From: Candidatus Dechloromonas phosphorivorans
GTDB lineage: Bacteria > Pseudomonadota > Gammaproteobacteria > Burkholderiales > Rhodocyclaceae
DNA: 64,000 nt
NCBI GenBank assembly: GCA_016714975.1
Contig: JADKBR010000023.1
Span: forward strand, 1 to 64,000
Direction: 5' to 3'
Shown here: in pieces, positions 39,367-46,257 of the stretch
Numbering within the stretch: the first letter of the stretch is position 1
How the letters are laid out: each line of letters opens with the position of its first letter
Notes under the pieces: model-generated
The model's database searches: none
Seen by the model: only the letters and a program-made list of their open reading frames with translations
Told to the model about the DNA's origin: nothing
Made by a program: the position numbers and the translations under genes

Positions 39367-39797
39367 GCCGGGAAGCGCCCGCGGAAGGCGGCCGGCACCG
39401 CCATCGCCTTCCTCGCCGCGTAGTCGAAGAACATGATGCCGATCTTGCCGCGCGCCACCTCGCGGCCACTGGCCTGCTCGCCAACGCGGTAGACGAGGTC
39501 GAAGCCGTACTTGTTGAACTCGGCGGGCGTCATTTCGATGACCAGAACCTCGCCGTGGAAAGCCTCGGCCCGATACTGGATTGCCGAATCGGTGACGATG
39601 ATGCCGGCACCTTCGACATCGAGTTCCGTGTAGCCGAGCGCCTTGAAAAAACGGACGCGCGCCTCGGAAACCAGCGTCCCCAGAGCCGAGTTGTCGAGGT
39701 GATTGCGGTAATTGATGTGCTGGTCGTAGATCGTGATCGTCGTCGAGAAGCTGAAGCGATCGGGAAGGTCAATTTGAATTCTGGCCAAGGAGGTCAC
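39363..39797 (-). CDS. Thioesterase family protein (hotdog fold)
   Basis: A single hotdog domain of about 144 residues from the chosen GTG. It shows ITIYDQHINYRNHLDNSALG, VRFFKALGYTELDVEGAGI (as VRFFKALGY), IVTDSAIQYRAEAFHGE and GKIGIMFFDYAARK. Family members hydrolyse acyl-CoA esters. No start codon has a clear Shine-Dalgarno: the open frame extends to a TTG at 39851, so the N terminus is uncertain by up to 18 residues. Coupled to the radical SAM gene by a four-base overlap. Confidence 0.8.
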   Translation of the reverse strand: MTSLARIQIDLPDRFSFSTTITIYDQHINYRNHLDNSALGTLVSEARVRFFKALGYTELDVEGAGIIVTDSAIQYRAEAFHGEVLVIEMTPAEFNKYGFDLVYRVGEQASGREVARGKIGIMFFDYAARKAMAVPAAFRGRFPA

Positions 39798-39978
39798 CGC
39801 GGAATCGTTGGATCGAAAGGGACTGCAGCAACGCCGTGTCGCTGCCAGCAATGAACAGGAGGAAATTATAGTCTGCCGCGGCGTGACCTCGGCATCCGCC
39901 CGCCCACCACCGATCCGGCCCAGGCCAGGAATGGGGTTTGGGGTGCAGTGGAATGGAAGAAGCAGTTAGGCGCTTGTC

Positions 39979-40170
39979 CTAATCGCCATCGGAGGGGTCA
40001 CGCAGGGGACGCAACTCGCCTTTGGCCACTGCCTCCGGCACCGAGAACGAGTACCGCCCCAACATGTTGATGTGTTCGTGTGGCCATGGAGACAGGCGCG
40101 CCACGTCTTCGTCCTTCACCGGGTAGCCTCCCGCGCGCAGTTGGTTCAAGGCTGCCTCGAGTTGGTTTCA
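39979..40170 (-). pseudogene. Tn3-family transposase, C-terminal remnant
   Basis: About 63 codons of the minus strand read LEAALNQLRAGGYPVKDEDV, ARLSPWPHEHINMLGRYSFS and VPEAVAKGELRPLRDP before a TAG at 39979-39981. This is the C terminus of a Tn3-type DDE transposase (the (L)SPxxxEHINxxGRY block and the PLR tail). Homology stops abruptly near 40170, so everything N-terminal is missing. I did not find a 38-bp Tn3 inverted repeat nearby. It borders the efflux/antiporter island that begins 60 bases further on. The remaining gap 39852-39978 shows nothing recognisable. Confidence 0.75.
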
Positions 40171-40228
40171 GGCTTGTCCCGACCTGCGCGCTGTCGGCAG
40201 GAGAGTCATGCAGACGGTGTCTTGACGC

Positions 40229-41671
40229 CTACTGTGCTTCCGCGGTGATCGTGCTCTGTGGGGTGGGCGTCGTTGAAGCCGCGATGTCCACCCAGCCACC
40301 GCCCATCGCCTGGTACACATTGACCAGCTGCGTGTAGCGATCGGCAAGCAAGCGCACCCCTGCCAGCTCGGCTGCGAACAACTCGTTCTCGGCCACCAGC
40401 ACATCGAGATAAGCCGCCACCCCCTTGTCGAACCGCAGCTTCGACAGACGGGCGAACTCGCGCAAGGCGTCCACACGCTTGCCCTGCAGCGCGACTTCCT
40501 CGATCTTCTTCTGCGACCCGGTCAGCGCATCGTTGGTCTCGCGAAACGCGCTGAGGATCGTCTGTTGATAAAGGAGCAGCGCTTGCCGGTTTTGCGCTTC
40601 GGCCGAGCTGACCTGTCCCTCGATCCCGCCGAAGGTGAAGATCGGGCCGCTGACGCCGGCAGCGATCAGGCCGGCGCTTGCCGGGCCGGTAAACAGGCTG
40701 CTGAACGCCGTGCTGACGCTGCCGAGCAGGCCGGTGATCGAGACGCTCGGGTAGTAGAGTGCGCGCGTGGCGCCGACGTTGGCATTCGCCGCCACCAGAT
40801 TCTGCTCGGCCTGCAGGATGTCGGGCCGGCGCTGCAGCAGTGCCGAGGGCAGGTCGGCTGGGATCAGCGGCGCGACGAGCTGGTCGATGGTCTTGCCTCG
40901 CGCTATGGGCCCGGGGTTGCGGCCGAGCAGGATCGAGATCAGGTTTTCCTGCGCGGCGATCGCCTGCTCGAAGGCCGGAATCGCGGCCAGCGCCTGCTGG
41001 TACTGCGAGGTGATCTGCATCACATCCGTCTTGGCCACGATGCCGCCTTTGAAGCGCAGCTCGAACAGCCGCGCAGTTTCGCCGAAGTTCCTGGCCGTTG
41101 CCTGCGCGATTTCCAGTTGGCGGTCGAGTGCGCGCAGCGCGATGTAGCTGGTCGCAACGCTCGACACCAGCGACAGCACGACGCCGCGCTGCGCCTGCTC
41201 GCTGGCATAGACCTGCGCTTGCGCAGCCTCGCTCAGGCGGCGCACGCGACCGAACAGGTCAAGCTGCCAGGACGCGCCGAGCGAGGCCTGGTAGAGCGAA
41301 AAATACGGGTCGGCGCCGGGCGGGAGCGGCGGTTGGCCGACGCGGCTGGCGCGCGTCCGGCTGGCCTCGGCGCCGTAGCCGAGCTGCGGGTACAACTGCG
41401 AGCGGGTGGACGTCAGCGCACCGATGAACTGATCGACGCGTGCCGCGGCAATGCGCACATCGAGGTTCTCGCGCAACGCGCCGTCCACCAGTTCGTTCAA
41501 CACCGGGTCGCCGAACTGCTCCCACCATTTGGTGTTAGCCACATCGACCGCCGTCGGGTAGTCGATGCGCCAGGTACTGGGCGACTCAACGGTCGGGCGC
41601 ACATAATCCGGCCCGACCGAGCAAGCGGCAAGCCCGGTGGCAAGCAACGCCACCAGCGCGCTGATCTTCAT
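40229..41671 (-). CDS. RND efflux outer-membrane factor (NodT/TolC family lipoprotein)
   Basis: A 480-residue outer-membrane channel for a tripartite pump. It has a lipoprotein signal with lipobox LAAC (Cys17), the family opening GPDYVRPTVESPSTWR, WWEQFGDPVLNELVD, two TolC-type coiled-coil repeats (residues ~60-260 and ~270-460), and internal LLQRRPDILQAEQNLVAANA, ALYYPSVSITGLLG and LDVLVAENELFAAELA. It is the last gene of the minus-strand island and separated from the permease and adaptor genes by the six antiporter genes, an unusual arrangement. It presumably docks with the adaptor at 49323-50435. Confidence 0.93.
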   Translation of the reverse strand: MKISALVALLATGLAACSVGPDYVRPTVESPSTWRIDYPTAVDVANTKWWEQFGDPVLNELVDGALRENLDVRIAAARVDQFIGALTSTRSQLYPQLGYGAEASRTRASRVGQPPLPPGADPYFSLYQASLGASWQLDLFGRVRRLSEAAQAQVYASEQAQRGVVLSLVSSVATSYIALRALDRQLEIAQATARNFGETARLFELRFKGGIVAKTDVMQITSQYQQALAAIPAFEQAIAAQENLISILLGRNPGPIARGKTIDQLVAPLIPADLPSALLQRRPDILQAEQNLVAANANVGATRALYYPSVSITGLLGSVSTAFSSLFTGPASAGLIAAGVSGPIFTFGGIEGQVSSAEAQNRQALLLYQQTILSAFRETNDALTGSQKKIEEVALQGKRVDALREFARLSKLRFDKGVAAYLDVLVAENELFAAELAGVRLLADRYTQLVNVYQAMGGGWVDIAASTTPTPQSTITAEAQ

Positions 41672-41805
41672 ATCGATTTCCTTTTTGCAATGCGTGGCAG
41701 AGGCAGGCGCCGAGCACCGTTCGAACGCCGTGCAGGGGCGGATGCCCTGACGCGCATTGTAGCGATATTCATTGTCGCCAAAGTGTTCACGAGGGGCCGT
41801 GTCAT
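41668..41805 (-). CDS. Possible 45-residue leader ORF before outer-membrane factor
   Basis: A short ORF (MTRPLVNTLATMNIATMRVR then a very Arg-rich tail) fills most of the gap between mrpD and the outer-membrane factor gene. It has a Shine-Dalgarno AAGGA ten bases upstream, and its TGA overlaps the next gene's ATG (ATGA). It resembles no family I know. It may only couple translation into the next gene, or be a chance ORF in GC-rich DNA. Confidence 0.25.
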   Translation of the reverse strand: MTRPLVNTLATMNIATMRVRASAPARRSNGARRLPLPRIAKRKSI

Positions 41806-41875
41806 GGGCTGCAATTCCTTGTTAGATGTCGATCGCGACCGGCGCTCCTTTTGACCGAGCAAACCTGCGCAGAAT

Positions 41876-43648
41876 TCATTTCGGTGCCCCGACGAGCAGC
41901 AGCCCGCCGAACAGCGCCGCCAGCGTGAGCAATGAGAGGCTCGCGGACGACCAGCGCCGAAGGAATGCGTCCGCCTGCTCAAATGCGACGCCCAGCGCGA
42001 CCGTGGCACGGCGCAGCGGGGCGCCGTCCTCATCGCCGCTGGCAGCGTCGCCGACGCGAGCGGCAACGAACAAGGGTCGGCGCGACAGGGCTGACGCCAG
42101 TAGCGCGCCGAGTGCGAACATCGTCAGCGTGTTACCCAGTTCCTTGGGCGACAGCGGGTTGGCGATCAGCTCGGCCGGCAGTGGCCCCCAAACCGCCGCC
42201 AGCGACAACGCCAGCGAGGCCAGCGCCAGGCCGAGCGCCGCGCACTGCGACAGCATCGACACCGGCTTCCGCCCGCTCAAGGGCGCGACCGGGCGGCGCA
42301 GCACGCGCACCGCGATCAGCACCACGTAGGCTGCGGTGAAGGCCGCGCCGCCCTGCAGCACGAGCGTCCACCACCACTGGCCGGAGGCGTCGGCCGACGC
42401 CAGCAGCAATTTCTTCGCCAGATAGGCGCCGCTGGGCAGCACGCCCATCAGCGCCACGCCTCCGACCAGGAAAGCCAGCACGGCCACCGGCAACGCACGC
42501 GCCGCACCGGCCAGGTTGTCGATGCGGTCGTGGCCCAGAGCTGCATACACCAGGCCTGCGGCCATGAACATGCCGGCCTTGGCGGTGGCGTGCGCAATGG
42601 CCTGCAGCAGCCCGGCCGCCTGGGCCGTCTCGCGCAGCGCCATGTCGCCGGCGGCATCGAAGGCCAGCGGGAAGAGCAGGAAAAGGTAGCCGATCTGCGC
42701 CACCGTCGAATAGGCCACCAGCAGCTTCAGCCGCTCCTGGCGCAACGCCACCACGCTGCCGACGACAATGGCCGCCGCGCCCATGCCGGCCATCAACTGC
42801 GCGGCCGAGGCGCTGGCCACGCCCGGCATCACGTCCAGCCACAGCCGTAACACTAGGAACCACGAGCCCTTGATCACCAGCGCCGACAGTACCGCACTGG
42901 CTGCCGCCGGCGCGCCGCCATGCGCCGGCGGCAGCCAGATGTGCAGCGGGAAGAGTGCGGTCTTGGCCAGCAGGCCGGCGGTCATCAACGCCAGCGCCGT
43001 CCAGGCGATCGGTTCGGGCTGCACCGCGTTGGCCAGCAGCGGGATGTCCAGCGTGCCGTAGCCGCCGTACAGCAGCACCGCGCCGAGCAGGTACAGCACC
43101 GAGCCGCACAGTGCAAACAGCATGTAGCGCAGCGCGGCGCGCAGTGTCTCGCCGCTGCCGGCCAGGCACACCAGCGGCACGCCGGCGAAAGTCAGCAGCT
43201 CCAGCGCGACGTAGAGCGTGAATAGATCGCCGCTGACGAACACCAGGTTCAGCGCACCCCACACCGCCATCAGCAGCAGCCAGTAGCTGAACGCGGCGCG
43301 CGACTCCTTGACGCCCGGCGGCGTGCCGAAGTCGGCGCGCGCGTAAATGCCGATGCCGCAGACCACCCCGGCTACCGCCAGCAGCATGGCCACCGCCGGC
43401 CCGTCGGCACGCAGCGCGATACCCAGCGGCGGCGCCCAGCCGCCAAGCAGGTAGATTAGCGTCTGGCCTTCGCGCAGCCACGCGGCGGCGATGCCCAGCG
43501 CCAGCGCCAGCCCCAGTGGCATCAGCACGAAGGCCACGCGCTGCGCCCGCCGCCCGCCCAGCACCAGGCCGAGCAGCATGCCGACGAAGGGCAACAGCAC
43601 CGCCGCCGCCAGCAGCGCGCCTCCGTGGGTGCTCGTCCAGAGTTCCAC
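41876..43648 (-). CDS. mrpD: Mrp-type antiporter subunit D (NuoL/M-like)
   Basis: A 590-residue polytopic membrane protein homologous to complex I antiporter-like subunits. Proton-path residues are visible: the Glu in LYVALELLTFAG, Lys in LLAKTALFPLHIWLPPAH, and Lys/His in ALVIKGSW and IAHATAKAGMF. It is the only large NuoL/M-type subunit of the cluster. Mrp complexes exchange cytoplasmic Na+ or K+ for external protons. The last of six antiporter genes, it starts 15 bases after mrpC. A C-terminal extension past residue ~500 has two or three extra helices. Confidence 0.9.
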   Translation of the reverse strand: MELWTSTHGGALLAAAVLLPFVGMLLGLVLGGRRAQRVAFVLMPLGLALALGIAAAWLREGQTLIYLLGGWAPPLGIALRADGPAVAMLLAVAGVVCGIGIYARADFGTPPGVKESRAAFSYWLLLMAVWGALNLVFVSGDLFTLYVALELLTFAGVPLVCLAGSGETLRAALRYMLFALCGSVLYLLGAVLLYGGYGTLDIPLLANAVQPEPIAWTALALMTAGLLAKTALFPLHIWLPPAHGGAPAAASAVLSALVIKGSWFLVLRLWLDVMPGVASASAAQLMAGMGAAAIVVGSVVALRQERLKLLVAYSTVAQIGYLFLLFPLAFDAAGDMALRETAQAAGLLQAIAHATAKAGMFMAAGLVYAALGHDRIDNLAGAARALPVAVLAFLVGGVALMGVLPSGAYLAKKLLLASADASGQWWWTLVLQGGAAFTAAYVVLIAVRVLRRPVAPLSGRKPVSMLSQCAALGLALASLALSLAAVWGPLPAELIANPLSPKELGNTLTMFALGALLASALSRRPLFVAARVGDAASGDEDGAPLRRATVALGVAFEQADAFLRRWSSASLSLLTLAALFGGLLLVGAPK

Positions 43649-43663
43649 CGCCGGTGCTTCCGT

Positions 43664-43984
43664 TCAATCGCCGGTCGGCGGCTCGCTGGCCAGCGACGCG
43701 GTAGCGGTGGATTCGATCAGCCGCAGCAGCAGCGCCACCGTCACTGCGGTGGCGGCGAAGGCGACGACGATGGCGGTGATGAGCAGCGCCTGCGGCACCG
43801 GGTCGGCGGCCATGCCGGCCGCGGCGCCGCGCTTGGCCAGCGCGCCGAAGAGCACGAACACGCCTGAACCCATGATGTTGAAGGCCACCAGCTTGCGCAG
43901 TGGGTGCGGCTGCACGATCAGCCCGTACAGGCCGATGCCCACCAGCGCGCAGGCGCACAGCGCGAACAGCGTCTCGACGTTCAT
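43664..43984 (-). CDS. mrpC: Mrp-type antiporter subunit C (NuoK-like)
   Basis: A 106-residue NuoK-like protein with three transmembrane helices: ALCACALVGIGLYGLIV, IMGSGVFVLFGAL and ALLITAIVVAFAATAVTVALLL. PHPLRKLVAFNIMGSGV and DPVPQALLITAIVV are the conserved family blocks. The start ATG overlaps the mrpA'B stop codon by four bases, so translation is coupled. Confidence 0.92.
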   Translation of the reverse strand: MNVETLFALCACALVGIGLYGLIVQPHPLRKLVAFNIMGSGVFVLFGALAKRGAAAGMAADPVPQALLITAIVVAFAATAVTVALLLRLIESTATASLASEPPTGD

Positions 43985-44994
43985 CGCCCGGCACTCCGGG
44001 TTGGCATGGGCCTGGTGTTGCGCGCTGAAATGGAAGTTTCGCCGGGCGCCGGCGAGGAGTCGGCGCTTCGCGCCGGTGCCCCGTTCAACAGCAAGGCCAG
44101 CACCAGCACCAGGGTCGGCAGCAGCGCCAGCTCGATAACCACGATCATCGGCTTGGCCCAGCCGACCGGATAGCCAAGGAAGGCGCCCGCCTGCCACGCA
44201 CCGAGCAAGCCGACGGCGACGAACACCAGTGGCCCGACGATGATGCCGGCGCGTACCCAGCGGCTGTCGATGCGCGGTGCATCGCCCAGGCCGGCCATCT
44301 GCACCAGCATCCACATCGCTGCCAGGATGGTCGCGCTCTGGAACTTGCCGCCCGGGTGGTCGGCGCCGGCCCAGAACAGGTAGAGGCCGACGACGATGCC
44401 GATCGGCGGCAGCACGCGCGCCAGGTAGGTGAGGATGCCGTCGGGGTCTGCGCCGTAGCGCGGCCCCGGGCGGCCGCCCCAGAAGCGGTCCGGCGCCAGC
44501 GACCAGACGCCGATCAGCGCGATCACCAGCACGACCGCCTCGAGCAGCGTGTCCAGCGCGCGGAAGGCGAGCAGCACGCCGGTGATCGGGTTGCCGACGC
44601 CAGTGGCTGCCAGGTTCTCAACCGCCTGCGGCGCCAGCGTCGGCGCGGGCTCGGGCAACGCCAGCACGCACAGCGCCAGCACCGTGGCGACGCTCACCGA
44701 CAGCAACACTGCGAATGCGCGCGTACCGGCGCCGCTGCGCTCGGACCACGCGGCCGCCTCGGTGCCGCGCAACCGCCCCACCGCACCGAGCAAGAGCGCG
44801 CCGGTCAGGCCGCCGCCGATGGCCGCCTCGGTCAGCGCGACGTCGATGCCGGCCAGGCGCACCCACACCAGCGACAGCAGCAAGCCGTAGACAACGAAAC
44901 CGGCTACAGCCACAAAGGCGTCGCGCGCGACCACGGTCCACAGCGCCAGCCACAGCAGCAGCAATGCAACGACCAGGCTGACGAGCGCCGTCAT
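43981..44994 (-). CDS. mrpB: Fused Mrp-type subunit (MrpA C-terminal domains + MrpB)
   Basis: A 337-residue membrane protein made of three parts that are separate or differently joined elsewhere. Residues 1-75 are a DUF4040-like domain, the MrpA C-terminal or MbhD part (LTEAAIGGGLTGALLLGAVG). Residues ~90-185 are the MbhE part (NPITGVLLAFRALDTLLEAVVL, as GNPITGVLLAFRALDTLLEA). Residues ~190-310 are MrpB (RVLPPIGIVVGLYLFWAGAD, HPGGKFQSATILAA). The large NuoL-like N-terminal region of classical MrpA is absent from the cluster. This matches the layout of the antiporter module in membrane-bound hydrogenases (MbhD-E-F fused). The soluble tail after residue 310 is disordered-looking. Confidence 0.88.
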   Translation of the reverse strand: MTALVSLVVALLLLWLALWTVVARDAFVAVAGFVVYGLLLSLVWVRLAGIDVALTEAAIGGGLTGALLLGAVGRLRGTEAAAWSERSGAGTRAFAVLLSVSVATVLALCVLALPEPAPTLAPQAVENLAATGVGNPITGVLLAFRALDTLLEAVVLVIALIGVWSLAPDRFWGGRPGPRYGADPDGILTYLARVLPPIGIVVGLYLFWAGADHPGGKFQSATILAAMWMLVQMAGLGDAPRIDSRWVRAGIIVGPLVFVAVGLLGAWQAGAFLGYPVGWAKPMIVVIELALLPTLVLVLALLLNGAPARSADSSPAPGETSISARNTRPMPTRSAGR

Positions 44995-45005
44995 TCGACT
45001 ACCCT

Positions 45006-45049
45006 GCGCGCTTCGGGATGAGCGCCTGGGAACGGCCCGGCGCGCTCAT
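45006..45049. repeat. 44-bp intergenic repeat, copy A
   Basis: This sequence overlaps the mrpG stop and fills the mrpG-mrpA'B gap. It matches copy B at 46150-46193 at 38 of 44 positions, in the same orientation. On the minus strand TGAGCG and CGCTCA arms flank a GC-rich core, so the RNA could fold. Origin unknown. Confidence 0.6.
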
Positions 45050-45339
45050 TCGCTGCATTCCCGGCGCCGCACCGAGCGCGCGATGAGCTGCGACACCGCC
45101 CCGCTGGACAGCATCACCAGCAGCCACACCAGCACCAGCTTCAGCGCCGCGAGCACGCCATCCATTTGCGGCAGCAGACCGGTGACCACCAGCGCGACGC
45201 CCAGGTTGTCGGCCTTGGTCAGCGCATGCAGCCGCGTGTAGGCATCGGGAAAGCGCAACAGCCCGACCGTGCCCGCGAGAAAGAACACCAGGCCGGCGAC
45301 AATGGCGACAATGCTGAAGACGTCGAGCACAACGCTCAC
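45046..45339 (-). CDS. mrpG: Mrp-type antiporter subunit G
   Basis: A 97-residue MnhG/PhaG protein with three predicted helices. The hallmark is GTVGLLRFPDAYTRLHALTKADNLG (as GLLRFPDAYTRLHA and TKADNLG). It overlaps mrpF by four bases. Its role in the complex is structural; loss abolishes antiport in characterised Mrp systems. Confidence 0.93.
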   Translation of the reverse strand: MSVVLDVFSIVAIVAGLVFFLAGTVGLLRFPDAYTRLHALTKADNLGVALVVTGLLPQMDGVLAALKLVLVWLLVMLSSGAVSQLIARSVRRRECSE

Positions 45340-45632
45340 CTTGCACCCTCCTCGGCGTCGTCGTCGGCGACTTTCTGGTCCTGGCGCAGCGCGAACTTGA
45401 CGAAGGCGATCGACGCGAAGGCGGAAAGCAGCGCCAACGTCAGTGCCACGTCGAACATCGCCCGGTCGCCGGAGGCCGCTCCGAACAGCAGCAGCGCACC
45501 GATGGCGCCGCTGCCCAGCAGTTGCGCAGCCATCATGCGCTCGGCGCGGCCTGGTCCGCGCGCCACGCGCACCAGGCCGACGGCCACCATCAGCACGACG
45601 AAGGCCGCCGCCGAGAGCAGAAAATCAGCCAT
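45336..45632 (-). CDS. mrpF: Mrp-type antiporter subunit F
   Basis: A 98-residue MnhF protein with three helices. Family blocks are LVRVARGPGRAERMMAAQLLG, here seen as VRVARGPGRAERMMA, and MFDVALTLALLSAFASIAFVKF (as DVALTLALLSAFASIAF). The start MADFLLSAAAF lies within the end of mrpE (8-base overlap). Confidence 0.92.
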   Translation of the reverse strand: MADFLLSAAAFVVLMVAVGLVRVARGPGRAERMMAAQLLGSGAIGALLLFGAASGDRAMFDVALTLALLSAFASIAFVKFALRQDQKVADDDAEEGAR

Positions 45633-46131
45633 CGCGCGGCTCCGGCTGCAGGGCCCTGGCATAGGCACGCTCCTCGGCGGCCAGTTGCTCGACCACCGGT
45701 TGCCGCGTGTCGAGGCAATGGAACTCGATCATGTCTGGTGTTCCGTCGCTGGCCACCGTGCCCGGCATCAGGCTGGCGATCAGCTCGAAGGCGTTGCGCC
45801 CCGCGCCGCGTAGCAGCCCGACGGGATAGTCGACGAAGCCCGGCTGCAAGCGCGGCTGCGGTGCGAAGGCGCGGCGCGCGACATCGGTTCCGGCCACCAG
45901 CGACTGCCACAGGAAGCGCGGCAACAGCAGCAGCAACTGGCCGAGGCGCACGCCGCCGCTGGCCGGCGGCAGCAGCTTGACGCTGGCCCAAGTGGCCACT
46001 GCGCTGGCCAGCAGGCCGACCACCAGGTTCGCCGGCTTGGTGCTCTGGTCGACGACGATCCACAGGGCAAAGTACAACAGCGCACGCACGGCCAGAGCAC
46101 GGGTCAGACCAGCTTCGGGCACGGCGGTCAC
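45625..46131 (-). CDS. mrpE: Mrp-type antiporter subunit E
   Basis: A 168-residue MnhE protein: N-terminal helices (ALLYFALWIVVDQST, ANLVVGLLASAVATWASV), the family block LPRFLWQSLVAGTDVARRAF and a soluble C terminus with SLMPGTVASDGTPDMIEFHCLD. In characterised systems MrpE is dispensable for assembly but raises activity. First of the six antiporter genes, 126 bases after the RND permease gene; that gap contains repeat copy B. Confidence 0.92.
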   Translation of the reverse strand: MTAVPEAGLTRALAVRALLYFALWIVVDQSTKPANLVVGLLASAVATWASVKLLPPASGGVRLGQLLLLLPRFLWQSLVAGTDVARRAFAPQPRLQPGFVDYPVGLLRGAGRNAFELIASLMPGTVASDGTPDMIEFHCLDTRQPVVEQLAAEERAYARALQPEPRDG

Positions 46132-46149
46132 CGGACAACCCCCCGCGCC

Positions 46150-46193
46150 GCGCGCTCCCGGATGAGTGCTTGGGAACGGCCGGGCGCGTTCAT
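46150..46193. repeat. 44-bp intergenic repeat, copy B
   Basis: Direct, imperfect copy (38 of 44 identical) of the element at 45006-45049, here between the RND permease and mrpE genes. Both copies lie at gene boundaries inside the antiporter block, like REP-type elements or scars of a modular assembly. Confidence 0.6.
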
Positions 46194-46257
46194 GCGCCCC
46201 GTTCCGTCACGGTCCCGGCACCGCGCCGGCTGAGCGGCATCGCCGCCGGCTGCGACT

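Noticed and set aside
42132..43994. 620-codon minus-strand frame over mrpD/mrpC
   Set aside because: Arg/Ala-rich shadow frame; the membrane-protein frames of mrpD and mrpC explain the DNA.
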